Of a stretch of DNA of 48,087 bases, positions 23,460-31,701 are shown piece after piece. Below the pieces are notes generated by a model that was not told where the DNA came from, made no database searches, and saw nothing but the letters and a program-made list of their open reading frames with translations. The DNA is taken from the NCBI GenBank assembly GCA_937907025.1, contig CALESJ010000056.1, forward strand, positions 1 to 48,087, written 5' to 3'. Position numbers and translations under genes: made by a program. How positions within the stretch are numbered: the stretch's first letter is position 1; the number at the start of each line of letters is the position of its first letter. The stretch is from an uncultured Faecalibacterium sp. (lineage in GTDB: Bacteria; Bacillota; Clostridia; Oscillospirales; Ruminococcaceae).

Positions 23460-24953
23460 ATGGAAACCTTGAATTACAACGTTCTGGAAAAGTCCGGCTA
23501 CAAGGGCTACGTCCTCAAGGACGCACCCGAGAAGGTCCTGCAGTTCGGCGAGGGCAACTTCCTTCGTGCCTTCGTTGATTACTGGTTCGATGTGTCCAAC
23601 GAGAAGGTGGGCTGGAACGGCAAGTGCTGCCTGGTGCAGCCCATTGCCCCGGGCCTGGCCAAGCTCATCAACGCCCAGGAGGGTCTGTACACCCTGTACC
23701 TGCGCGGCCGCCAGAACGGCGAAAAAGTGGATGCCAAGCGGGTGATCTCCAGCGTGTCCCGCTGCCTGAACCCCTATGAAAAGGAAGACTACGACGCCAT
23801 GATGCAGGTGGCGGTTTCCGACGACCTGGAGTACATCGTTTCCAACACCACCGAAGCCGGCATCGTCTACGACCCGGCCTGCCAGGCTGCCGACTGCCCG
23901 CCGTCCTCCTTCCCGGCCAAGCTGACTCAGGTGCTGCTTGCGCGTTACAACGCCAAAAAGCCCGGCGTCATCGTGCTCTCCTGCGAACTCATCGACAACA
24001 ACGGCAAGGAACTGCTCAAGTGCGTGAACCAGTACATTGACCAGTGGGGCCTGGACGAAGGCTTCAAGAAGTGGGTCAATGAGGACTGCACCTTCTGCTC
24101 CACCCTGGTGGACCGCATCGTGCCCGGCCGCATCCGCGACGCCGCCGAGGTGGCCCGCCTGGAAGAGGTCAACGGCTACCACGATGAGCTCATCGACGTG
24201 GGCGAAATCTTCGGCGTGTGGAACATCGAAGGCCCGGCCTGGCTGGAGGACAAGCTCCCGTTCAAGGCGGCGGGGCTCAACTGCCCGGTGGTTCCCGATG
24301 TGACCCCCTACAAGAAACGCAAGGTTCGCATCCTCAACGGCGCCCACACCGGCTTTGTGCTGGGAGCCTATCTGGCGGGCTTTGACATCGTGCGGGACTG
24401 CATGCACGACGATGTCATCCGCGGCTTCATGAACAAGATGCTGCTGGAGGAGGTCGTGCCCATCCTGCCCCTGGACCAGGAGGACTGCAAGCAGTTTGCC
24501 GCCGCCGTGGAGGACCGCTTCAACAACCCCTTCGTCAACCACGAGCTCATGAGCATCAGCCTGAACTCCACCGCCAAATGGCGTGCCCGCAACATGCCCT
24601 CTCTGCTGGAATATGTGGAGAAGAACGGCACTCTGCCCACCTGCCTGAGCCTGGGTCTGGCTGCCTACATCGCTTTCTATTCCAACGACATTCAGGGCCT
24701 GACCGACAAGGGCCTGGTGTGCAAGCGCGCCAAGGGCAACGAGTACACCGTTTCCGACGACCGTTGGGTGCTGGAATTCTACAACGCCCACAAGGACGAT
24801 GACATCCCCACCCTGGTGCATGCCGTCATGACCAACGAGCAGATGTGGGGCCAGGATCTGACCGCCGTGCCCGGCCTGGAACAGCGCACCGTGGAAAACC
24901 TGACCAAGATCCGCACCGAAGGCGCCAAGGCCGCTTTTGCCGCCTGCCTGTAA
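23460..24953 (+). CDS. uxaB: Tagaturonate reductase (altronate oxidoreductase)
   Basis: A 497-residue member of the mannitol dehydrogenase-type polyol-specific long-chain dehydrogenases. The N-terminal Rossmann entry LQFGEGNFLRAFVDYWFD is typical of UxaB, and KVRILNGAHTGFVLGAYLAG contains the catalytic Lys/Asn region of the family. It reduces D-tagaturonate to D-altronate with NADH. A TAAGGAGAG ribosome site precedes the ATG. It shares a divergent control region with uxaC. The next pathway gene, uxaA, is 896 bp further on, separated by repeats. Confidence 0.94.
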   Translation: METLNYNVLEKSGYKGYVLKDAPEKVLQFGEGNFLRAFVDYWFDVSNEKVGWNGKCCLVQPIAPGLAKLINAQEGLYTLYLRGRQNGEKVDAKRVISSVSRCLNPYEKEDYDAMMQVAVSDDLEYIVSNTTEAGIVYDPACQAADCPPSSFPAKLTQVLLARYNAKKPGVIVLSCELIDNNGKELLKCVNQYIDQWGLDEGFKKWVNEDCTFCSTLVDRIVPGRIRDAAEVARLEEVNGYHDELIDVGEIFGVWNIEGPAWLEDKLPFKAAGLNCPVVPDVTPYKKRKVRILNGAHTGFVLGAYLAGFDIVRDCMHDDVIRGFMNKMLLEEVVPILPLDQEDCKQFAAAVEDRFNNPFVNHELMSISLNSTAKWRARNMPSLLEYVEKNGTLPTCLSLGLAAYIAFYSNDIQGLTDKGLVCKRAKGNEYTVSDDRWVLEFYNAHKDDDIPTLVHAVMTNEQMWGQDLTAVPGLEQRTVENLTKIRTEGAKAAFAACL

Positions 24954-24963
24954 GGGGGAAAAA

Positions 24964-25258
24964 ACGGCATCTTGCCGTTGACTCCTTCCTTTTCGTGCCC
25001 GAAAAGGAAACGAAAAGGGCCCGCCGTTTCGATGCGGCGGCCGCCGACCAGGGCTGCGGCTTTTTGCCTGAGCAGCTATGCTGCGAAATCGTGCGCAGCA
25101 CGATGCAAAAAACAACGCGCAGCGTTGGTTCCTCTATTACCCGGCCGCGCACAGCGGCCATTGGTTGGGTGAGAAACCATGCCACACTGAGATGCGGCCA
25201 CCTGACGACGGCCTTCTCACCGGCTGGAGCCGGTGAGCAAGGAATGGATTTAAATACC
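24964..25258 (-). repeat. Family B repeat, copy 2, with extra internal segment
   Basis: Inverted relative to the copy at 9936. It shares the GGAATGGATTTAAA block, the CTCACCGGC/GCCGGTGAG hairpin (25216-25238), GACGACGGCCTTC, and a CGCCGACCAGGGCTGCGG block (25042-25059). An extra segment (about 25075-25190) contains further short palindromes such as GTGCGCAGCAC. At the start are hairpins AACGGCA/TGCCGTT and CCTTTTCGTGCCCGAAAAGG. It fills the first third of the gap between uxaB and uxaA and encodes nothing convincing. Confidence 0.75.
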
Positions 25259-25269
25259 GCTTCCGGAAA

Positions 25270-25818
25270 GCCTCCCCTGTGTAAGGGGAGGTGCCGCGCA
25301 GCGGCGGAGGGGTTGTAAACCCGGTCATATCTCCCGCCAACGGGCAATCCCGGCAAGTTTCCAACCCCTCAGTCGACCTGCCGGCCGCCAGCTCCCCTTG
25401 CACAGGGGAGCCTTTTGGCTGCTGCCTTTCCCTAAGTTTGGGCAGTGGGGCGCTGCCGCGCTCTCTCCCCAAGCCTCCCCTGTGTAAGGGGAGGTGCCGC
25501 GCAGCGGCGGAGGGGTTGTAAACCCGGTCATATCTCCCGCCAACGGGCAATCCCGGCAAGTTTCCAACCCCTCAGTCGACCTGCCGGCCGCCAGCTCCCC
25601 TTGCACAGGGGAGCCTTTTGGCTGCTGCCTTTCCCTAAGTTTGGGCAGTGGGGCGCTGCCGCGCTCTCTCCCCAAGCCTCCCCTGTGTAAGGGGAGGTGC
25701 CGCGCAGCGGCGGAGGGGTTGTAAACCCGGTCATATCTCCCGCCAACGGGCAATCCCGGCAAGTTTCCAACCCCTCAGTCGACCTGCCGGCCGCCAGCTC
25801 CCCTTGCACAGGGGAGCC
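25270..25818 (+). repeat. Tandem array of three family A repeats, 203-bp period
   Basis: Copies at 25270-25412, 25473-25615 and 25676-25818, each 203 bp after the last. Reading along the three units I find no differences, including the 60-bp spacer (CTAAGTTTGGGCAGTGGGGC), so the amplification looks recent. The central hairpin is the variant CCCGCCAACGGG. The array ends 31 bp before uxaA; the uxaA ribosome site lies just after it, so any transcript reading from uxaB would contain the whole array. Confidence 0.95.
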
Positions 25819-25849
25819 TTTTGCTACTTTTACATAAGGAGGATCAACC

Positions 25850-27337
25850 ATGCCGCTGAGCATCCACATCCACCCCGACGATAACGTGGTGGTGGCGCTG
25901 CATCCCATCGCCAGGGGCACCGAAGTGCCCGTGGAAGGTGTGGGCACCGTCACCGCCGCCGAGGACATCCCCCAGGGCCACAAAATGGCCATCCGCCCCA
26001 TCAAGGCGGGGGAGAACGTCATCAAATACGGCTTTGCCATCGGCCACGCCACCGCCGACGTGCAGCCCGGCACCTGGATGCACACCCACAACGTGAAAAC
26101 CAACCTGTCCGGGGAACTGGAATACACCTACAACCCCAAACTGAACTACCCCGCCCCCGTGGCGCCCGAAACCTTTATGGGCTTCCGCCGCAAGGACGGC
26201 CGCGCCGCCATCCGCAACGAAATCTGGATCATCCCCACCGTGGGCTGCGTCAACGACTGCGCTAAGACCCTGGTACGGGAGAACCAGGGCCTGGTCACCG
26301 GCACCATCGACGGGCTGTACACCTTCACCCATCCCTTCGGCTGCTCCCAGACCGGCCATGACCACGCCCAGACCCGCAAACTGCTGGCAGCGCTGGTGCG
26401 CCACCCCAACGCGGCGGCGGTGCTGGTGCTCAGCCTGGGGTGCGAGAACCTGACCCACGACCAGTTCGTGGCCGAATTGGGCGAATACGACCCCGACCGG
26501 GTGAAGTTCCTCACCTGCCAGGACGTGGAGGACGAACTGGCCGCCGGCCGTGACATCCTGAAAGAACTGGCCGCCTACGCCGGGCAGTTCCAGCGTGAAC
26601 CCATCCCCGCCAGCGAGCTGGTGGTGGGTATGAAGTGCGGCGGCTCCGACGGCCTGTCCGGCATCACCGCCAACCCCACCATCGGCCGGTTCAGCGATAT
26701 GCTGGTGGCCCGGGGCGGCTCCACCGTCCTGACCGAAGTGCCCGAGATGTTCGGCGCCGAGGGCTTCCTCATGGACCGCTGCCAGAACGAGGAAGTTTTC
26801 CACAAGGCGGTGGAAATGATCAACGGCTTCAAGGAATACTTCCTCGCGCACAACGAGGTGGTGTACGAAAACCCCAGCCCGGGCAACAAGCAGGGCGGCA
26901 TCACCACCCTGGAGGACAAGTCCTGCGGCTGCGTCCAGAAGGGCGGCACCGCCCCCATCATGGATGTCATCGGCTACGGCGACGCCGTCACCGCCAAGGG
27001 CCTGAACATGCTGTACGGCCCCGGCAATGACCTGGTTTCCGCCACCGCCCTCACCGCCGCCGGTGCCCACCTGATTCTGTTCAGCACCGGCCGGGGCACG
27101 CCTTTCGGCGCTCCCGCCCCCACCCTGAAAGTGGCCACCAACAGCCAGCTGGCTGCCAAAAAGGCCAACTGGATCGACTACAACACCGGCGTCATTGCCG
27201 ACGGCGAAAAGACCATCGACGAAACCGCCCAGGGTCTGTACGACCTGGTGCTGGAAGTGGCATCCGGCAAAAAGACCAAAGCCGAAGAAAAAGGTTTCCG
27301 GGAAATTTCTATTTTCAAAGACGGCGTGATGCTGTAA
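25850..27337 (+). CDS. uxaA: Altronate dehydratase
   Basis: A 495-residue UxaA, which dehydrates D-altronate to 2-keto-3-deoxy-D-gluconate. The N-terminal SAF-type domain (residues 1 to about 80; HPDDNVVVALHPIARG) is fused to the catalytic domain with RNEIWIIPTVGCVNDCA, THPFGCSQTGHDHAQT, LSLGCENLTHDQ, GMKCGGSDGLSGITANP and EDKSCGCVQKGG; these Cys and His residues form the family metal site. AAGGAGG at 25837-25843 precedes the ATG. No promoter was recognised between the repeat array and the gene, so transcription may come from uxaB or from within the repeats. The downstream kinase and aldolase (KdgK, KdgA) are not in the window. Confidence 0.95.
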   Translation: MPLSIHIHPDDNVVVALHPIARGTEVPVEGVGTVTAAEDIPQGHKMAIRPIKAGENVIKYGFAIGHATADVQPGTWMHTHNVKTNLSGELEYTYNPKLNYPAPVAPETFMGFRRKDGRAAIRNEIWIIPTVGCVNDCAKTLVRENQGLVTGTIDGLYTFTHPFGCSQTGHDHAQTRKLLAALVRHPNAAAVLVLSLGCENLTHDQFVAELGEYDPDRVKFLTCQDVEDELAAGRDILKELAAYAGQFQREPIPASELVVGMKCGGSDGLSGITANPTIGRFSDMLVARGGSTVLTEVPEMFGAEGFLMDRCQNEEVFHKAVEMINGFKEYFLAHNEVVYENPSPGNKQGGITTLEDKSCGCVQKGGTAPIMDVIGYGDAVTAKGLNMLYGPGNDLVSATALTAAGAHLILFSTGRGTPFGAPAPTLKVATNSQLAAKKANWIDYNTGVIADGEKTIDETAQGLYDLVLEVASGKKTKAEEKGFREISIFKDGVML

Positions 27338-27373
27338 AATAGAGGCAGGAAATCAAAAAGGAGGCTTTCTGCC

Positions 27374-28246
27374 ATGTCCACTCTGAGCAACGGCACTTAC
27401 GAAAAATACGGGGTGCAGTACGCCACCCTGACCCTCACCGACGGCGACTATGCCCTGACCGTCACCCCCGAAAAGGGCGGTATGGCCACCAGCTTTACCA
27501 AGGCGGGGGAGGAGTACCTCTGGCTGCGGGACAAGAACTTTGAATCCACCGACCGTCCCCGCTGCGGCATTCCCATCCTGTTCCCCAGCTGCAGCAAGCC
27601 GGATAACGGCGTGCACATTTTTGACGGCGCCGCTTATCCTATGGAAGTCCACGGCTTTGCCGACCTGCTGCCCTGGCAGGTGAAGAAGGCGGACGATTCC
27701 GCCATCGAGCTGACCCTGGCCCCCAACGGCCTGACCAAGTTCGTCTATCCCTTCGACTTCCTGCTCACCATGCGCTACACCCTGAACGGTGCCACCGCCA
27801 CCCTGGCCCTGACCGTGGAAAACACCGGCGCCAAGGTGCTGCCCTTCAGCGTGGGCTTCCACCCCTATTTCAGCGTGAGCAAGCTGGAGAACGTCAGCTT
27901 CGACATCGACGCCGCCACCTGCTCCGAGGATGCCAAGGGCGAACAGCCCGCCGCCGTGCAGCCCATCACCCTGACCCGCAAGGAGGGCTCCGCCGATTCC
28001 ATCCGCCTGCTCACCGGCGTCAAGACCCCCATGGTCCTCACCGATTCGGGCAACGGCCACAAGGTCACCGTGGCCTTTGACCAGGATACTTTCGGCAAGG
28101 GCGTGCTGTGGCAGCAGGACGCCGAGAGCTTCGTCTGCATGGAGCCCTGGAACGGCTGGGCCAACAGCGTGAACGAGCCCGGCAAGCACGAGGAACTGAA
28201 CCCCGGCGAAAGCAAGACCTTCACCTGGAGCGTCACCATCGAGTGA
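27374..28246 (+). CDS. Aldose 1-epimerase family protein
   Basis: A 290-residue beta-sandwich protein of the galactose mutarotase-like family. Recognised parts are EKGGMATSF at the start, RCGIPILFPSC, VHGFAD with the conserved His, SVGFHPYFSVS with the catalytic His, and ESFVCMEPWNGWANSVN with the conserved Glu. The RCGIPILFP and VCMEPW motifs suggest the YeaD/LacX-like subgroup acting on free or phosphorylated aldoses. It follows uxaA by 36 bp with an AAAAAGGAGG site and shares its terminator, so it is part of the uxaA transcript. A role in supplying the right anomer of a sugar or uronate is inference. Confidence 0.9.
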   Translation: MSTLSNGTYEKYGVQYATLTLTDGDYALTVTPEKGGMATSFTKAGEEYLWLRDKNFESTDRPRCGIPILFPSCSKPDNGVHIFDGAAYPMEVHGFADLLPWQVKKADDSAIELTLAPNGLTKFVYPFDFLLTMRYTLNGATATLALTVENTGAKVLPFSVGFHPYFSVSKLENVSFDIDAATCSEDAKGEQPAAVQPITLTRKEGSADSIRLLTGVKTPMVLTDSGNGHKVTVAFDQDTFGKGVLWQQDAESFVCMEPWNGWANSVNEPGKHEELNPGESKTFTWSVTIE

Positions 28247-28262
28247 TTCACCCTATACCGTA

Positions 28263-28303
28263 AAAAAGCAGGCTTCCCGTTTCGGGAAGCCTGCTTTTGC
28301 TTT
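28263..28303. terminator. Bidirectional terminator between the epimerase and AraC genes
   Basis: A 16-bp perfect stem AAAAGCAGGCTTCCCG/CGGGAAGCCTGCTTTT with loop TTT, symmetrical T runs on both strands, between convergent genes. Confidence 0.92.
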
Positions 28304-28306
28304 ATA

Positions 28307-29182
28307 TCATCGTCTGCCCCGCCAGGCACGGCGGTATTCGGTGGCGGTCTGGCCCTCGGCGGCCCGGAAACGCCGGGTGAAGTAGGCCTGTTCCCGGAAT
28401 CCGCACCGTGCGGCGATCTGCCCCAGGGTCAGCTCGGTGTAGCGCAGCATCTGTTTGGCCATGTCGATGCGGGCGGACAAACGGCAGTCCACGATGGTTT
28501 CCCCGTATCGCTGCTTGAAACTCCGGGCAAGATAATACTTGCTCAGGTAAAACCGGGCGGCCAGCTCGTCCAGGGAGAAGTTCTCGGTGCAGTGGGCAAT
28601 GACGTAAGCCCGCACCTCCTCCAGCCGGGCGGCGGTCTTGTCGGTTTCGTCCCCGCCCCGGGCCCGGGCGGCCAGAATGCCCGCCAGCAGCGCCGCGATC
28701 TCGGCGGAAGCCTCCAGCTCGGCGGTGGCGTCCCAGTGCCGGGCCAGGTCCAGCACCGCATCCAGGCGCCGGGCCGGGGCGCCGGCGTCGGAGGGGGTGA
28801 ACACCGGCGTGCCCCCGGCGGCAAACAGCTTGTAAAAAGGCGGGGCACTGTGCCCGTTGAAGTGCACCCACCGCAGCTCCCAGGGGGCGTCGTCGGCGCT
28901 GCGGTAGCCGTGGGGACGGCGGCAGTCCACCCAGAAACACTGCCCGGCCCGCAGGGGCCACACCTTGCCCTCGTATTGCAGCCGCCCGCTGCCCGCCGCT
29001 ACCTGTACAATGAGAAAACTGTCCAGACTGCTGCGCTGGGTACCAGCGTGACTTTCCAGCAGGCGGATGTGCCCGGCCTCCTGCAGAAAAAACAGGTTCT
29101 GCCGGGCAAAGGCCGAGGGCGTTACGATGGCCCGCACGCTGGACGGGTCGTAGAAGGAGGGAAAGGAGCTGTACTCGGGCAT
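28307..29182 (-). CDS. AraC-family transcriptional regulator
   Basis: A 291-residue regulator with an N-terminal cupin-type sensing domain (about 20-150; VWPLRAGQCFWVDCRRPHGY is the typical beta-barrel segment) and a C-terminal double helix-turn-helix (LDELAARFYLSKYYLARSF and LGQIAARCGFREQAYFTRRF). The ATG at 29182 is chosen because GGAGGTG lies four bases upstream; the frame stays open further upstream without a ribosome site. It is divergent from gmd and convergent with the uxaA-epimerase unit. The target genes cannot be read; the sugar-sensing type fits either the uronate or another sugar operon. Confidence 0.9.
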   Translation of the reverse strand: MPEYSSFPSFYDPSSVRAIVTPSAFARQNLFFLQEAGHIRLLESHAGTQRSSLDSFLIVQVAAGSGRLQYEGKVWPLRAGQCFWVDCRRPHGYRSADDAPWELRWVHFNGHSAPPFYKLFAAGGTPVFTPSDAGAPARRLDAVLDLARHWDATAELEASAEIAALLAGILAARARGGDETDKTAARLEEVRAYVIAHCTENFSLDELAARFYLSKYYLARSFKQRYGETIVDCRLSARIDMAKQMLRYTELTLGQIAARCGFREQAYFTRRFRAAEGQTATEYRRAWRGRR

Positions 29183-29239
29183 GGGGCACCTCCGAAAGGC
29201 TAGAGCAATATCGTGCAAAAACTGCGGCAAGATATTCCC

Positions 29240-29268
29240 TTGTCAAGCCGCGTTAAAACCATTATACT
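29240..29268 (+). promoter_or_regulatory. Promoter of the GDP-fucose operon
   Basis: TTGTCA (29240-29245) and TATACT (29263-29268), 17-bp spacing. A leader of about 110 bp follows with a CCGCCCGGCGGGCGG palindrome near 29348-29362. Confidence 0.8.
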
Positions 29269-29386
29269 GGATGGAAAGCAAAAAGCAAGGGCGAAGTCTG
29301 TCGCTTTGACGACAAAAGGCCCGAAGCAAGAAAATACAACCCCCTCGCCGCCCGGCGGGCGGGGCCAAGGCAAAAGGAGTCAAACC

Positions 29387-30475
29387 ATGAAGAAAGCCCT
29401 TATCACCGGCGTTACCGGACAGGACGGCAGCTATCTGGCCGAGTTCCTCATCGAAAAAGGCTACGATGTTCACGGCATGATCCGCCGTTCCAGCGTGGAC
29501 TACCGGGAGCGCATCGCGCATCTGGAAGGCCACCCCCAGTTCCACCTGCACTACGGCGACCTGGGCGACTCCATCAGCCTGGTGAAGATCATCGGCGAAG
29601 TGCGCCCGGATGAGATCTACAACCTGGCCGCCCAGAGCCATGTACAGGTCAGCTTCGACGTGCCGGAATACACCGCCGACGTGGTGGCCACCGGCGTGCT
29701 GCGCGTGCTGGAAGCGGTGCGCGTCTGCGGGCTGGAAAAGACCTGCCGCATCTACCAGGCATCCACCAGTGAGCTGTACGGCAAGGTGGAGGAGGTCCCC
29801 CAGAATGAGAAAACTCCCTTCCACCCGTACAGCCCCTACGCCGTGGCCAAGCAGTACGGCTTCTGGATCGTGAAGGAATACCGGGAAGCCTACAACATGT
29901 ACTGCTGCTCCGGCATCCTGTTCAACCATGAATCCGAGCGCCGGGGCGAAACCTTCGTCACCCGCAAGATCACCCTGGCAGCGGCCCGCATCGCCCAGGG
30001 CAAGCAGGACAAGCTGTATCTGGGCAATCTGTCCAGCCTGCGCGACTGGGGCTATGCCAAGGATTATGTGGAGTGCATGTGGCTGATCCTGCAGCAGGAC
30101 AAGCCGGATGACTTCGTCATTGCCACCGGCGAGCAGCACAGCGTGCGGGAATTCTGCACCCTGGCCTTCCGGGAAGTGGGCATCGAGCTGGAGTTCCAGG
30201 GCGAAGGCATGGAGGAAAAGGGCATCGACAAGGCCACCGGCAAGGTGCTCATCGAGGTCAGCCCGGACTTCTACCGTCCCACCGATGTGGTCAACCTGTG
30301 GGGTGACCCCACCAAGGCCAAGACCGAACTGGGCTGGAACCCCACCAAGACCAGCTTCCCGGAACTGGTCCGCCTGATGGTGCGCAGCGACATGCACAAG
30401 GTGGCCGTGGAACGGGCCGAGGAGAACGTGGACCTGTACAAGATCGAGGCCCTGGAAAAGGGCGTGCGGAAATAA
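29387..30475 (+). CDS. gmd: GDP-mannose 4,6-dehydratase
   Basis: A 362-residue extended short-chain dehydrogenase that converts GDP-D-mannose to GDP-4-keto-6-deoxy-D-mannose. The NADP motif TGVTGQDGSYLAEFL is at residues 7-21. The catalytic region has STSELYG and the YxxxK motif in YSPYAVAKQYGFW. NHESERRGETFVTRKI is a Gmd signature. The start at 29387 has AAAAGGAG upstream; in-frame upstream codons lie in the leader. It is the first gene of a set for GDP-L-fucose. A family A repeat separates it from fcl. Confidence 0.97.
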   Translation: MKKALITGVTGQDGSYLAEFLIEKGYDVHGMIRRSSVDYRERIAHLEGHPQFHLHYGDLGDSISLVKIIGEVRPDEIYNLAAQSHVQVSFDVPEYTADVVATGVLRVLEAVRVCGLEKTCRIYQASTSELYGKVEEVPQNEKTPFHPYSPYAVAKQYGFWIVKEYREAYNMYCCSGILFNHESERRGETFVTRKITLAAARIAQGKQDKLYLGNLSSLRDWGYAKDYVECMWLILQQDKPDDFVIATGEQHSVREFCTLAFREVGIELEFQGEGMEEKGIDKATGKVLIEVSPDFYRPTDVVNLWGDPTKAKTELGWNPTKTSFPELVRLMVRSDMHKVAVERAEENVDLYKIEALEKGVRK

Positions 30476-30489
30476 TTGCCGCCCCAAAA

Positions 30490-30631
30490 GCCTCCCCTGT
30501 GTAAGGGGAGGTACCGCGCAGCGGCGGAAGGGTTGTGAAGTTTGCGGTTATTTCCCGTTCACGGGCAATGCCGGTACGTTTCCAACCCCTCAGTCGCCTG
30601 ACGGCGCCAGCTCCCCTTACACAGGGGAGCC
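30490..30631 (+). repeat. Family A repeat inside the GDP-fucose operon
   Basis: Complete copy between gmd and fcl, 14 bp after the gmd stop. The first inner hairpin has CCGC/GCGG, the centre is CCCGTTCACGGG, and the second inner segment is GTCGCCTGACGGCGCC. Unlike most copies it lies between two co-directional genes of one pathway, so it is probably transcribed. Confidence 0.92.
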
Positions 30632-30720
30632 AATCTCTACTCCCGCAGCCAGCCGCTTGCACAAAAACCAACAACCTTTTCTCTTATATACAGAAACACC
30701 CAGAAAGGAAGTCTTATCCC

Positions 30721-31665
30721 ATGATGGACAAAAATGCCAAGATTTATGTGGCGGGCCACCGCGGCATGGTGGGTAGCGCCATCGTCCGTGAACTGCAGCG
30801 TCAGGGCTACACCAACATCATCACCCGCACCCACAAGGAGCTGGACCTGACCCGTCAGGACGCCGTGGAAGCGTTCTTTGCGGCCGAAAAGCCGGAATAT
30901 GTCTTCCTGGCAGCGGCCAAGGTCGGCGGCATTGTGGCCAACGAGGAAGCCCTGGCCGACTTCATGTACGACAACATGACCCTGGAGATGAACGTCATCC
31001 ACTCCGCCTGGAAAAACGGCTGCAAGAAGCTGGAATTCCTGGGCTCCAGCTGCATCTATCCCCGCATGGCACCCCAGCCCATGAAGGAGGACTGCCTGCT
31101 CACCTCCGCCCTGGAAAAGACCAACGAGGCTTATGCCCTGGCCAAGATTTCGGGCCTGAAATACTGCGAGTACCTGAACCGTCAGTACGGCACCGACTAC
31201 ATCAGCGTCATGCCCACCAACCTGTACGGCCCCAACGATAACTACCATCCCACCCACAGCCATGTGGTGCCCGCCCTCATCCGCCGCTTCCACGAAGCTA
31301 AGGAGCAGGGCCTGCCCTACGTCACCTGCTGGGGTGACGGCAGCCCCCTGCGTGAGTTCCTGTATGTGGATGACCTGGCCAACCTGTGCGTCTTTTTGAT
31401 GAACAACTACTCCGGCAACGAAACGGTCAACGCCGGTACCGGCAAGGAACTGACCATCAAGGAACTCACCGAGCTGGTGGCCAAGGTGGTGGGTTACACC
31501 GGCGAGATCCGCTGGGACCCCAGCAAGCCCAACGGCACCCCCCGCAAGCTGCTGGACGTGAGCAAGGCCACCAAGCTGGGCTGGACCTACAAGACCGAGC
31601 TGGAAGACGGCCTGCGCCTGGCTTACGAGGATTTCCTGAACAATCCCATGCGCGCCGAGCGCTGA
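30721..31665 (+). CDS. fcl: GDP-L-fucose synthase
   Basis: A 314-residue epimerase/reductase that turns GDP-4-keto-6-deoxymannose into GDP-L-fucose with NADPH. The cofactor motif VAGHRGMVGSAIVREL is near the start, the active site has GSSCIYPRMAPQPM with Cys and His-type positions, and YALAK is the YxxxK motif. The late segment GDGSPLREFLYVDDLA is a signature. Two ATG codons are adjacent (30721 and 30724), both behind GAAAGGAAG; the first is given. It sits between gmd and manC, 245 bp after gmd because of the repeat. Confidence 0.97.
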   Translation: MMDKNAKIYVAGHRGMVGSAIVRELQRQGYTNIITRTHKELDLTRQDAVEAFFAAEKPEYVFLAAAKVGGIVANEEALADFMYDNMTLEMNVIHSAWKNGCKKLEFLGSSCIYPRMAPQPMKEDCLLTSALEKTNEAYALAKISGLKYCEYLNRQYGTDYISVMPTNLYGPNDNYHPTHSHVVPALIRRFHEAKEQGLPYVTCWGDGSPLREFLYVDDLANLCVFLMNNYSGNETVNAGTGKELTIKELTELVAKVVGYTGEIRWDPSKPNGTPRKLLDVSKATKLGWTYKTELEDGLRLAYEDFLNNPMRAER

Positions 31666-31701
31666 ACCACGCCCCCCGAGGGAGAAAGGCGGACACCCCC
31701 T

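Noticed and set aside
25291..25762. Several small proteins encoded by the 203-bp units on both strands
   Set aside because: All are translations of the same repeat in different frames, with no ribosome site of their own and no conservation independent of the DNA structure.
25270..25818. CRISPR array
   Set aside because: The repeated unit is over 140 bp with identical 60-bp spacers. CRISPR repeats are 20-50 bp with unique spacers, and no cas genes are present.
28302..29246. 314-codon minus-strand frame overlapping the AraC gene
   Set aside because: It is a shifted frame of the AraC gene, rich in Arg, Gly and Ala with no domain. The frame ending at 28307 has both helix-turn-helix motifs and a ribosome site.
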